A DNA stretch of 23,111 nt from Acuticoccus sp039189655 (GTDB lineage Bacteria; Pseudomonadota; Alphaproteobacteria; Rhizobiales; Amorphaceae): positions 1-23,111 of the forward strand of contig JBCCYN010000067.1 in NCBI GenBank assembly GCA_039189655.1, in the 5' to 3' direction. Position numbers and translations under genes: made by a program. Below the pieces are notes generated by a model, which was not told the origin of the DNA, ran no database searches, and saw nothing but the letters and a program-made list of their open reading frames with translations. Shown here in pieces: positions 6,066-13,837 of this stretch (positions are counted from its first letter, which is position 1; every line of letters starts with the position of its first letter).

Positions 6066-8830
6066 TGCCCGAGGCGCTCCAAGAGTGCCGGGATGTGCAC
6101 CTGATCGGCCTTATAATTGCCGGTCATGGTGTAGACGGCGATGTTGATCCCTGCCCGGAGCGCCATTTCCCGCTGGAAGGGGTCGTTGGGCACCGTGGGA
6201 AACATGTAGGCGCCGGAACCGGTGACGGCCCACGCGCCGGCCATGTCGTTGGCGGTGATCAAGATGGGAGAGACACCATCGCCAGCGCGGGCCGGTCGGT
6301 TCGCCGGCGACTGCGAGGTGATTTGCTCCACCCACAACGGCCCACCGGTCCAGCGGCCGGGAAAGCCCTGGAGCAGGTAAAACGTCTTGGTCAGCACATG
6401 GTCCTGGGGGACCGGCTCCAGCGCCGGAATGTCGAGGCCGTCCAGAATGCGACGCAGGGCCCGGGTGGCCGGCGTGGCGGATGCGCCGATGGCGGCGCTT
6501 GCCTGATCGCGGGTGTCGAACAAAATCGTGCCGCCGTTTTTCATGTAGGCGTCGACCTTCGCGATGGCAGCGTCGGACGGCCGCTCGGCGCTCTCTGTCA
6601 CCGGCCAGTAAAGGAGGGGGAAAAAGGCAAGGTCGTCGGTTTCCAAGTTGACGGCCATGGGTTCGGCCGGCTCCACCGCGGTGCGGCGGGTTAGCGCCAG
6701 GGAAAGCCCCGTGAGGCCGGCGTGGCTCACCCGGTCCACCTCCGCGTCGCCGGTGGACACATAGGCAAGGCGCGTGCGCAGCGCCGCTTCCATGGCAAAG
6801 CGGGTGGCGTCGGAGTAGGTGGCTTCGTCGCTCTGGGCACGTGCTTGCGGGACGGCGATGCCCACCGATAGGCCCACGGCGACCATCGCAACGACCACCG
6901 AGGCAATCGCATTGCGCCGGCGGAACGCTCCCATCAGGAAAAGGAGCGCGATGGCGTCGACGAGCAAAAGCAGTGCGGCGGCCGTCATTAAGGGACCTCG
7001 TAACTCGGTCGGACCGTCACTTTGATAGGGCAAGATCTCGGCCCCTTCGAGGGCGCTGAAGTCGGTGGCGGACAAGACGTCGCCGTCATTGAGGAGATTT
7101 ACAGCCCGAAATGCGCCATCCGCGCCATAAAGACCCGGGGGATGGGTGGGGCCAAGGTCCACCGGGCCGGGCGGTAGCGGTTCCACGAGCGGGCCCGGAG
7201 GCACGAGCCTTCCAAGCCCATCAAGGGTGCGATAGGGCGGCAGCGCCGGCCCCGTCTCAGCGCTGTTTCCGGTGGCGGTGGAAAGATCCACCACGCGGCG
7301 CAGCATTTCCAGAAAACTCCCCGACAGGGGAAGCGTCGACCAGGACGTGTCCGCGGTGACGTGAAAGAAAATCACGGCGCCCGAACCGATATTGCGCCCG
7401 GTGACGAAGGGGGTGCCGTCCGCAAGGGCCGCCCAGGTGCGCTCGGTGAGCGTGATGGAGGGCTCGGCCAGAAGCTGGCGCGTCACCGTGACGTCGTTTG
7501 GAACGTCAAGGCCGCCGAACGGACCGTCCTCATCGAATTCTGCCAAAGGTTGGGGGTCATCCCACGACAAGGTGCCGCCGAGGGTGCGTGCGCCCTCCCG
7601 CATGGGCACTGGAACAAGGTCATCCATGCCATCGGCGGTGCGCGGACCCGCAAAGCGCACAAGAACGCCGCCCGCGTTGATCCAACGGGCAAGGGCATCT
7701 TGGGTCACCGGAAGCAGCGTTCCCACATCAGACAAGATGATCACGGAGGTACCGGCGTCGATGAATTCGTCGATGGCGGTGGGAAGGTCTAGGGCGGTGG
7801 GCTCGCGTAGGTCTGCGGAGGGGGCAAGGGCTGCCCTGAGGTAGTGGAGGGGCGACAGGAGCGGCTGAGCAAGGTCCGCAGAGCCGCCGGAGATGAGCCC
7901 GACCGTGCGGCGACGGAACTTGTCGTCGAGCAGGCGAACCGCGGCTGCATTGCGGGTTCCGGCGATGGATACGCGCACCGCTTCGTTGCGCAGCTCGGTC
8001 GCCAGGGACAGATCAGCCGTCGCGGTGGTCTCGCCGATGCCGAACGACACCGGCGCCTCGGCCAGGATAAAGCCCTTGGCGTCCAGAACGCGCACGGTGC
8101 GAGAAACCCGGCCGGGGTCGCTGTCGGCGGAAAGCATGATGCTCATTCCTTCGGCGCCGGGTTCCACAGTGGAAATTCCGACAATTCCGCCGGCTTCCGG
8201 GGCGAACACGCGCACTGGAGTGGCGCTCGCCGCATCGAGCGCTGCAAAGAAGGCTGTGTCGTCTTCGCTACCGAGGCCATCTGCCAGCCATGCCGCACCG
8301 CCCATTTCCCGTTCGGCAAGGCGTTCGGCCAGAGCGCCCCGGCGGGCGGGCCACGGTTGTGGCGCGAGCCCCCGCAGCTCTTCGCGGGCCGACGCGGCAT
8401 CGGTGCCCGTGAGGGGCGCATCGGGATTCGACGTGGGAAGGAGCACCACCGAACGGTCGGCGTTCTCGGCTTCGTCGATCAGCCGCTCGGCACGGGCCAC
8501 GCGATCGGGCCAGTCGTTGGCGGCCGCGAAGGTGTCATCAATGGCAATGAGAAGCGGCCCTTCACCGATGGCAGCCGGCGCCTCCGGCCGCAGGATCGGC
8601 TGGGCGAGCGCAATGATGACGAGGGCGGCCAGTGTCAGCCGGATCAACATTAACCACCACGGCGTCTTTGAGGGCGTCTCCTCCCGCTTCATGAGGCGCA
8701 GAAGGAGCCGGGTGGGCGCAAAGGAAATGTCCTGGGGGCGTGGCGGCGTGGCGCGCAGGAGCCACCACAGCACCGGCAGCAGCAAAAGCGCCCAAAGGAT
8801 CGCCGGCGCGCCGAACGCGAACGCTGTCAT
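6062..8830 (-). CDS. BatA-like / DUF4159 membrane protein
   Basis: This is a 922-residue inner-membrane protein. The N-terminus (FAFGAPAILWALLLLPVLWW, then ISFAPTRLLLRL and a second helix at about 58-78) is the aerotolerance-operon BatA N-terminal domain. A VWA-like domain follows from about 91, but its MIDAS is degenerate: D98-D-T-F-A102 in place of DxSxS. A beta-rich stretch (about 215-300) and a GATase-like fold (about 309-396, with TSVIILSDV and INAGGVLVRFAGP) come next. Helices at about 614-634 and 641-660 lead into a C-terminal DUF4159 domain (about 684-922; LAFFPLLYWPV and KNGGTILFDTRD are visible), which I infer is periplasmic. A GAAGGG ribosome binding site (8837-8842) sits six bases before the ATG. 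It overlaps the downstream gene by 4 bases. Family members occur with MoxR and DUF58 in alphaproteobacteria; the biochemical role is not established. Confidence 0.87.
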   Translation of the reverse strand: MTAFAFGAPAILWALLLLPVLWWLLRATPPRPQDISFAPTRLLLRLMKREETPSKTPWWLMLIRLTLAALVIIALAQPILRPEAPAAIGEGPLLIAIDDTFAAANDWPDRVARAERLIDEAENADRSVVLLPTSNPDAPLTGTDAASAREELRGLAPQPWPARRGALAERLAEREMGGAAWLADGLGSEDDTAFFAALDAASATPVRVFAPEAGGIVGISTVEPGAEGMSIMLSADSDPGRVSRTVRVLDAKGFILAEAPVSFGIGETTATADLSLATELRNEAVRVSIAGTRNAAAVRLLDDKFRRRTVGLISGGSADLAQPLLSPLHYLRAALAPSADLREPTALDLPTAIDEFIDAGTSVIILSDVGTLLPVTQDALARWINAGGVLVRFAGPRTADGMDDLVPVPMREGARTLGGTLSWDDPQPLAEFDEDGPFGGLDVPNDVTVTRQLLAEPSITLTERTWAALADGTPFVTGRNIGSGAVIFFHVTADTSWSTLPLSGSFLEMLRRVVDLSTATGNSAETGPALPPYRTLDGLGRLVPPGPLVEPLPPGPVDLGPTHPPGLYGADGAFRAVNLLNDGDVLSATDFSALEGAEILPYQSDGPTELRGPLMTAAALLLLVDAIALLFLMGAFRRRNAIASVVVAMVAVGLSVGIAVPQARAQSDEATYSDATRFAMEAALRTRLAYVSTGDAEVDRVSHAGLTGLSLALTRRTAVEPAEPMAVNLETDDLAFFPLLYWPVTESAERPSDAAIAKVDAYMKNGGTILFDTRDQASAAIGASATPATRALRRILDGLDIPALEPVPQDHVLTKTFYLLQGFPGRWTGGPLWVEQITSQSPANRPARAGDGVSPILITANDMAGAWAVTGSGAYMFPTVPNDPFQREMALRAGINIAVYTMTGNYKADQVHIPALLERLGQ

Positions 8831-8932
8831 GGCGATCCCTTCAAACGATGCACCGGCGGCAGCGCGCCTGGGCCCTCAAAAGCCCAACGGGGAGCAGTGC
8901 GCGAAGTCGCCTCTGGCTGGTAGTCGGGTCCG

Positions 8933-9841
8933 TCATGCCGGTCCGTCTTCTCCTGAGAGGGCAGCGCGCAAGGCCAGGAGCGCTGGCGCCGCCGACACAT
9001 CCGTGTGGTGCACGATGAGGTTTGAACCGAGCCGGCGCGCCTCAACGCTCAGTGATTCCTTATGGGCAGCCAGTGTATCACGATATCCGCTTGCCCAAGC
9101 CTCCGCTTTGCCAACCAAAAGCGCGATCCCCGATTCGGGGTCCACGAACCGGGTGCGACCATCGAAGGGGAAGCGCTCTTCCACCGGGTCAAGCACCTGA
9201 ACGAGGTGGCTGCGCGCGCCCCTTGCCGAAAGGGTCTGAAACACCGGTCCCCAATCCTCCAGCGGATCGAGAAAGTCGCCGATGAGCACCACCTCAGCGT
9301 TGCGGCGCACCGATCCAAGGTGGGGAAGAGGCGCATCGGCATCGGTTTCCAGGAGATGCTCGGCGATGCGATCCGCCGCGTTCCGCTGGGAGGTGGGGGG
9401 TGGCCCGCCCAGCACGCCAATGCGTTCGCCGCCCCGACCCAGAAGGTCCGCAAGGGCAAGCAGGAGAACGACCGAGCGCTCCTCTTTGGAGGCGTTCGCC
9501 AGACGGGAGCGCGCCCGCATGGACGCTGTCCGGTCCACCCACAACAGGACGGTGTGGGCAGCTTCCCACTCCCGTTCGCGCACCAAAAGCATGTCGTCCC
9601 GGGCCGAGCGGCGCCAATCAATCCGCCGGGCCGGCTCGCCATAGTCGAACGGGCGAAACTGCCAAAAGGTCTCTCCGGGGCCCGCCCGGCGCCTGCCGTG
9701 CCATCCTGCCGCGACGGTTGCGGAAACCCGCTTTGCTTCCACCAGGAGGTCGGGAAGGTTCGCCGCCGCGGACTTTGCTGCGAGCATGACGTCCTGCGAT
9801 TGGGCAGGCGCGGGCTCGGGAGGACGGCGGCGCAAAAACAC
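8933..9841 (-). CDS. DUF58 domain-containing protein
   Basis: DUF58 proteins are regular partners of MoxR ATPases and carry a VWA-like fold. The DUF58 core is plain: FWQFRPFDYGEPARRIDW (59-76), then RSARDDMLLVREREWE (78-93), then the first VWA strand VLLWVDRTASM (98-108). D103-R-T-A-S107 is a near-standard MIDAS with Thr in place of the first Ser. At 302 residues it is the short form, without N-terminal membrane helices, so it should be cytoplasmic. The start is a GTG two bases after the moxR stop, implying tight coupling. The following gene begins 102 bases further on, the only real gap in the operon. The likely role is an adaptor or substrate of MoxR linking it to the two membrane proteins; that is inference from family context. 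Confidence 0.9.
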   Translation of the reverse strand: MFLRRRPPEPAPAQSQDVMLAAKSAAANLPDLLVEAKRVSATVAAGWHGRRRAGPGETFWQFRPFDYGEPARRIDWRRSARDDMLLVREREWEAAHTVLLWVDRTASMRARSRLANASKEERSVVLLLALADLLGRGGERIGVLGGPPPTSQRNAADRIAEHLLETDADAPLPHLGSVRRNAEVVLIGDFLDPLEDWGPVFQTLSARGARSHLVQVLDPVEERFPFDGRTRFVDPESGIALLVGKAEAWASGYRDTLAAHKESLSVEARRLGSNLIVHHTDVSAAPALLALRAALSGEDGPA

Positions 9842-9843
9842 CG

Positions 9844-10839
9844 TTAGAGGCGTCCGGCAAGTTCGGCGATGATCGCCTTGATGGTCTTTCCGTCGGCGCG
9901 GGCGGCGTACGTGAGCGCCATGCGGTGCTGAAGAACCGGCTCGGCCAGCGCAATGACGTCGTCACGCGAGGGGGCCAATCGACCATCAAGGAGCGCGCGC
10001 GCCCGGATCGCAAGCATCATGGCCTGGCTCGCCCGAGGGCCGGGACCCCACGCGATCTGCCCGGCAAAGTCTTCGTTGTCTTCCGGGCGTGCGCTGCGCA
10101 CGAGGTCCAAAATGGCCTCCACCACGCTCTGACCCACCGGCAGCCGCCGCACGAGAGTCTGGATCTTCATCAGCTCGTCGCGGGTGAGAACCGCCCGGGG
10201 CTGGGTCTCCTCGATGCCCGTGGTTTCCAGAAGAATGCGCCGTTCTGCGTCCCGATCCGGATAAAGCACATCCACCTGCATCAAGAACCGGTCGAGCTGG
10301 GCTTCAGGAAGGGGATAGGTGCCCTCCTGTTCCAGCGGGTTCTGGGTGGCAAGGACGTGGAAAGGCGTCGGCAAGGTGTGGGCGTGACCGGCAATGGTCA
10401 CAAAGCCCTCTTGCATGGCCTGGAGGAGGGCCGACTGGGTGCGCGGCGACGCGCGGTTGATCTCGTCCGCCATCAGGAGTTGCGCAAAAATCGGCCCTTT
10501 GATGAACCGGAAACTGCGCTCTCCGGCGTCGGTCTGCTCCAGCACTTCTGCGCCCAAAATGTCGGAGGGCATCAGGTCGGGCGTGAACTGAATACGGCGC
10601 TCGTCAAGGCCGAGCACCGTGCCGAGGGTGGCCACGAGTTTGGTCTTGGCCAGGCCAGGTACACCCACAAGCAGGGCGTGGCCGTTGCACAGGATCGCGA
10701 TGAGCGAGCGCTCCACCACGTCGCCCTGGCCGAAAATGATGCGGTCCACCTCGGCTTTGGCTTTGCCGATCCGCTCCACCGCAGCCTCGGCGTCGGCCGC
10801 GAGGGCCTCGTCATCCTCCACGAGAACCGTCTCGTTCAT
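9844..10839 (-). CDS. MoxR family AAA+ ATPase
   Basis: MoxR ATPases are cytoplasmic chaperone-like AAA+ proteins thought to help mature or remodel protein complexes, working with VWA proteins. With the start chosen here the protein has 331 residues, normal for the family. Walker A is GVPGLAKTK (59-67) in the MoxR form, Walker B is LLMADEINR (121-129), the sensor-1 region is ATQNPLEQEG (164-173), and PEAQLDRFLM (179-188) is the typical arginine-containing motif. The C-terminal part matches the AAA lid domain (WGPGPRASQAMMLAIRARALL). An upstream ATG at 10896 is in frame but adds 19 poorly conserved-looking residues. The ATG at 10839 has a strong GGAGGG six bases ahead, so it is preferred. It heads the operon moxR-DUF58-DUF4159-VWA and is divergent from the DUF1285 gene. 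Confidence 0.94.
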   Translation of the reverse strand: MNETVLVEDDEALAADAEAAVERIGKAKAEVDRIIFGQGDVVERSLIAILCNGHALLVGVPGLAKTKLVATLGTVLGLDERRIQFTPDLMPSDILGAEVLEQTDAGERSFRFIKGPIFAQLLMADEINRASPRTQSALLQAMQEGFVTIAGHAHTLPTPFHVLATQNPLEQEGTYPLPEAQLDRFLMQVDVLYPDRDAERRILLETTGIEETQPRAVLTRDELMKIQTLVRRLPVGQSVVEAILDLVRSARPEDNEDFAGQIAWGPGPRASQAMMLAIRARALLDGRLAPSRDDVIALAEPVLQHRMALTYAARADGKTIKAIIAELAGRL

Positions 10840-10845
10840 CCAAGT

Positions 10846-10851
10846 CCCTCC
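10846..10851 (-). promoter_or_regulatory. Shine-Dalgarno of moxR (decides the start)
   Basis: On the minus strand GGAGGG is followed by six bases and then the ATG at 10839. This is the strongest ribosome binding site seen in the window and supports the shorter moxR frame over the ATG at 10896. Confidence 0.75.
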
Positions 10852-10916
10852 AGAGGGGGCGGTCGGGCCCGCTGTGCGTGCTAAATTAAAGAGCAAGGAG
10901 CGGGCCGGCGTCGCCT

Positions 10917-10950
10917 AACCATTTGTCCATGGTTTGGAGCGCACCGGTGC
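10917..10950. promoter_or_regulatory. Operator-like inverted repeats between divergent operons
   Basis: AACCAT (10917-10922) and ATGGTT (10929-10934) form a perfect 6-6-6 inverted repeat. Seven bases further right lies a perfect 10-base palindrome, GCACCGGTGC (10941-10950). Both sit in the only gap between the divergent moxR and DUF1285 operons, where a shared regulator could bind. No known regulator motif was recognised and short palindromes arise by chance in GC-rich DNA. Confidence 0.3.
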
Positions 10951-10985
10951 CGTCGGTGGCGAGGGCAGGGGCGTCCAACGGCGTC

Positions 10986-10991
10986 TAAAAT
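10986..10991 (+). promoter_or_regulatory. Possible -10 element for the DUF1285 operon
   Basis: TAAAAT matches the sigma-70 -10 consensus at 5 of 6 positions and lies about 30 bases before the first possible start of the DUF1285 gene. The expected -35 region has no good match, so this is weak. Confidence 0.28.
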
Positions 10992-11022
10992 CGCCCATCG
11001 CAGAGCGCGATGCAACGGGGGT

Positions 11023-11601
11023 GTGTTGGTGGGTGAAGACGACGTGGAGGGTGGGGCTGGCGCCCTTTCGGGTCTCCTGACCCGCGCGGCGGCGCTGGGT
11101 GGCGGCGCGGCACCTGTTCACCTGTGGAATCCGGCTGACTGCGGCCCGATCCCCATGCGCATTTCCGCCGACGGCACCTGGCACTACAACGGCACACCCA
11201 TTGGTCGGGAAAAAATGGTGCGGCTATTTGCGTCAATCCTGCGCCGCGAGCCCGACGGGCATTTCGTGCTGGTGACGCCGGTGGAAAAGGTCACCATCGA
11301 GGTGGAGGATGCGCCCTTCCAGGCGGTGGAAATGGCGCACGAGTTGGACCCGGCAGGCGATGACGTGCTCGTCTTCCGCTCCAATATGGGGGATGTGGTG
11401 CGCGCTGGGCCGGACCATCCCCTGCGTTTCCGGGTGGAGGCGGCCAACAATGGTCTTGTCCCCTACGTGCGCGTGCGCGGTGAACTCGATGCCCGTCTCA
11501 CCCGCGCCGTGGCACTGGAACTGTCCGACTGTCTGGTGGAGCAGGACCGCGTCCTTGGCGTTCGAAGTGGCGGCGTTTTCTTCGCCGTGCCGCAGCACTG
11601 A
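11023..11601 (+). CDS. DUF1285 domain-containing protein
   Basis: I recognise this as a DUF1285 protein, a small cytoplasmic family of about 180-200 residues with unknown role. Visible family features are the early segment NPADCGPIPMRISADGTWHYNGTPIGREKMVRLFASILRR as a whole (about 36-75), whose core is DGTWHYNGTPIGR, then FVLVTPVEKVTIEVEDAPF and the C-terminal GVRSGGVFFAVPQH. No membrane helix or signal peptide is seen. No in-frame ATG exists upstream; the start must be one of GTG 11023, TTG 11026 or GTG 11029. A gggg run at 11017-11020 suits 11029 slightly better. It leads an operon with NUDIX, DUF6111-like and cca genes, a grouping I recall from many Rhizobiales; 42 bases separate it from the NUDIX gene. 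Confidence 0.85.
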   Translation: MLVGEDDVEGGAGALSGLLTRAAALGGGAAPVHLWNPADCGPIPMRISADGTWHYNGTPIGREKMVRLFASILRREPDGHFVLVTPVEKVTIEVEDAPFQAVEMAHELDPAGDDVLVFRSNMGDVVRAGPDHPLRFRVEAANNGLVPYVRVRGELDARLTRAVALELSDCLVEQDRVLGVRSGGVFFAVPQH

Positions 11602-11643
11602 CGCCGGCTGGCGCGGAAACACCGCACCCGCCACGATGGACCG

Positions 11644-12294
11644 ATGACACTAAAAATCTACCCAGCCCCTGAGGACGATCCGCTATTCGTGGATTTCCTT
11701 GCCCGGGCCGGCCGCCTTCCCGATACGCCCCTGGGCGCACCGCCCTCCCACGGGGACCTTGCGCCGGTCGACGAAAGGCCGGGGGCGGATGGCGCAAGGC
11801 CCAGGGATGCTGCCGTCCTTTTCGTCCTTGCCGCCGACGCGGAGGGGGAGTTGTCCCTCCTACTCACGGAGCGTGCAGCGCACCTGTCCTCCCACGCCGG
11901 CCAGGTGGCGCTTCCGGGCGGGAAAATCGAGACCGGCGAAACCGCTGTGGCGGCCGCCCTGCGCGAGGCTTCGGAGGAGGTGGGCCTCACCCCGGACGCA
12001 TCGCGGGTGGTGGGCCTTGCGCCGCCCTACCTCACGCGCACCGGGTATCTGGTGTCGCCTGTACTTGCCGTCCTGACGCGCCAAGTACAGCTACAACCCG
12101 ACCCCGGTGAGGTGGCTTCCACCTTCCTCGCCCCCTACCGACATGTCATGACGCTCGCCAATCACCGGGAGGTGGAGGTTGTGCGCGAAGGCTGGCCGCG
12201 ACGCTATTTTGAGGTCATGGTCGGGCAGCGCCGGGTCTGGGGCGTCACCGCCGGCATCTTGCGAATGGTTCACGAGAAACTCCACAGCCCATGA
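11644..12294 (+). CDS. NUDIX hydrolase, CoA pyrophosphatase-like
   Basis: NUDIX hydrolases cleave nucleoside diphosphates linked to another group. This one resembles the YeaB/NudL branch (UPF0035-type), which splits coenzyme A into 3',5'-ADP and phosphopantetheine. The NUDIX box is complete: G93-x5-E99-x7-R107-E108-x2-E111-E112-x-G114-L115. Just before it lies LLLTERAAHLSSHAGQVALP (72-91), the extended motif that marks CoA pyrophosphatases. The 216 residues fit the family. The ATG at 11644 follows an out-of-frame ATG closed by TGA at 11644-11646, so the start is fairly sure. The last codons overlap the next ATG (ATGA). An 8-oxo-nucleotide or other substrate is not excluded. Confidence 0.92.
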   Translation: MTLKIYPAPEDDPLFVDFLARAGRLPDTPLGAPPSHGDLAPVDERPGADGARPRDAAVLFVLAADAEGELSLLLTERAAHLSSHAGQVALPGGKIETGETAVAAALREASEEVGLTPDASRVVGLAPPYLTRTGYLVSPVLAVLTRQVQLQPDPGEVASTFLAPYRHVMTLANHREVEVVREGWPRRYFEVMVGQRRVWGVTAGILRMVHEKLHSP

Positions 12295-12563
12295 TCCGCG
12301 TCATCATCACGCAAATTGTCCTGTTTTTGCTGCCCTTCGTGGCGTTCTTCATCTATCGCGTGGCAACACGCGGCTGGACCGGGGCCCGCATCGCGGGTGT
12401 CGGCAAGGCGTGGTTCTATCTCTGCATTGCCGGCGGCTTTCTGGTGGTCTGCGGCTTTGTGGCGTTCGCTGTCCTGGGGGGGCAAAGCGAGGGGATTTAC
12501 GTGCCGGCGCAATATCGCGACGGTGAGTTGATCCCAGGCGGCTTCCGCCCCCGCGACGATTGA
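12291..12563 (+). CDS. Small membrane protein, DUF6111-like
   Basis: This 90-residue protein has two hydrophobic helices (about 4-22 and 40-63) and a short polar tail ending in IPGGFRPRDD. It fits the small alphaproteobacterial family I know as DUF6111, found between a NUDIX gene and cca; its function is unknown. The conserved-looking YVPAQYRDGELIPGGF motif lies after the second helix, and the topology by length suggests a two-pass inner-membrane protein. It starts with ATG overlapping the NUDIX stop (ATGA) and ends overlapping the TTG start of cca (TTGA), so it is firmly embedded in the operon and is very likely translated despite its size. Confidence 0.82.
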   Translation: MIRVIITQIVLFLLPFVAFFIYRVATRGWTGARIAGVGKAWFYLCIAGGFLVVCGFVAFAVLGGQSEGIYVPAQYRDGELIPGGFRPRDD

Positions 12564-13789
12564 CGGTGGCGGATTTTTCCCTCCCATCCCCGTTTCTGCG
12601 CAGCCCGGCGCTGCGCGCCCTCCTCGAAGCAACCAACCAAAAAGGCGACACCCGGGTCGTCGGCGGGGCGGTGCGAAATGCCATCCTGGGCAAGCCGCCC
12701 GGGGACGTCGACCTCGCCACCATCCTGCGACCGGAGCAAGTGGCCGAGACATCCCGAGCCGCCGGCTTCTCGGTCTACGAGACCGGCCTTTCCCACGGCA
12801 CGCTCACGGTGGTTGTGGATGGACAGCCCTTTGAGGTCACCACCCTTCGCGAGGACGTCGCCACCGATGGGCGCCGCGCCACCGTCCGCTTCACTGAGAG
12901 CTGGGCCAAGGACGCCCACAGGCGCGACTTCACCATGAACGCCCTTTACGTGGACGGGGACGGAAACGGCACTGATCACGTGGGTGGTTATGGGGACTGC
13001 CTCGCCGGTCGGGTGCGTTTCATCGGCGATCCGGTGGAACGCATCTTGGAAGATCACTTGCGCATCATGCGCTTCTTCCGATTTCACGCCCTTTACGGCG
13101 TCGGCGAGCCCGACCAGGCAGGGCTTGGGGCGGTGATCAAGCTCAAGGAGCATCTTGCCGATCTTGCTGCCGAACGGATCCTCCACGAACTGACCCGGCT
13201 GCTCGCGGCCGATCGGGCTGCGCCGCTCCTCGCCATTATCGCTGAGGAACAGATGCTCGATCCCTTCATTGCCCATCCCCTGGACGTAAGGGCGTATCGG
13301 GCGCTCTGTGCCGCCGAGCGCGCCGCCGGTCGGCCACCCACCGCAGCGCTCGGCCTCCTTTCCATCGTGGGGTTCGACGTCGATGCCTATGGCGCCATGT
13401 CGGTGCTCCTGAAATTCTCGCGGAAGTTGCGTAATCGCGGGCTGGCGGCTCTCAAGGCAGCGCGGGAAATGCCGCCCCGTTCGGTGCCCCATGTGCGCGA
13501 TCTCCTCTACAGGCACGGGGCCGAAGCGTTCATGGACGGCCTGATGGTGGCGATCGCCACCGGGGCGTTCGTGGCCGATGTGCCCATCGTTCTCCAGGAA
13601 GCACGGCGTTGGAAGCGGCCAACGCTGCCCGTGGGTGGGGATGATCTGCTGGACCAGGGCGGTGCTCCCGGCCCCGCACTCGGCGAGCGCCTCAACAGCC
13701 TGGAAACCCTTTGGCGGCGCAGCGACTTTCGGCTCTCGCGCGAAGAATTGCTGGCCCACGACCGCGCCCATCTTGATGCCACAGGTTGA
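12560..13789 (+). CDS. cca: CCA tRNA nucleotidyltransferase
   Basis: This enzyme adds or repairs the CCA 3' end of tRNAs using CTP and ATP, in the cytoplasm. The nucleotidyltransferase head domain shows VVGGAVRNAILGKPPGDVDLA (about 33-53, catalytic carboxylates D49 and D51), then RRDFTMNALY (121-130), and the neck motif ERILEDHLRIMRFFRFHA (about 160-177). These are class II CCA-adding/poly(A) polymerase family motifs. GGAVRN has Asn where GGxVRD is common. The 409 residues fit the longer alphaproteobacterial form, whose C-terminal region is helical. The start is TTG at 12560, overlapping the previous stop (TTGA); a GTG at 12566 is an alternative. A poly(A) polymerase activity is conceivable but less likely, since most alphaproteobacteria carry this gene as their CCA enzyme. 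Confidence 0.93.
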   Translation: MTVADFSLPSPFLRSPALRALLEATNQKGDTRVVGGAVRNAILGKPPGDVDLATILRPEQVAETSRAAGFSVYETGLSHGTLTVVVDGQPFEVTTLREDVATDGRRATVRFTESWAKDAHRRDFTMNALYVDGDGNGTDHVGGYGDCLAGRVRFIGDPVERILEDHLRIMRFFRFHALYGVGEPDQAGLGAVIKLKEHLADLAAERILHELTRLLAADRAAPLLAIIAEEQMLDPFIAHPLDVRAYRALCAAERAAGRPPTAALGLLSIVGFDVDAYGAMSVLLKFSRKLRNRGLAALKAAREMPPRSVPHVRDLLYRHGAEAFMDGLMVAIATGAFVADVPIVLQEARRWKRPTLPVGGDDLLDQGGAPGPALGERLNSLETLWRRSDFRLSREELLAHDRAHLDATG

Positions 13790-13816
13790 GCTTAGCTGTG
13801 GGGCGTTTGCGCCGGC

Positions 13817-13837
13817 CCTTTGACGCGCCCGCAAAGG
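13817..13837 (+). terminator. Candidate terminator hairpin after cca
   Basis: CCTTTG (13817-13822) and CAAAGG (13832-13837) form a perfect 6-base stem with a 9-base loop, 28 bases after the cca stop. The sequence after it (tatgtgaggcaatttgtt) is AT-richer than its surroundings but not a clean T run. A smaller GGCCC-agt-GGGCC hairpin follows at 13857-13869. Termination is plausible, not shown. Confidence 0.3.

Noticed and set aside
7893..9200. Open frame of 435 codons on the plus strand over the DUF4159 and DUF58 genes
   Set aside because: Ser/Arg/Ala-rich shadow of the minus-strand genes, crossing their boundary without any family motif.
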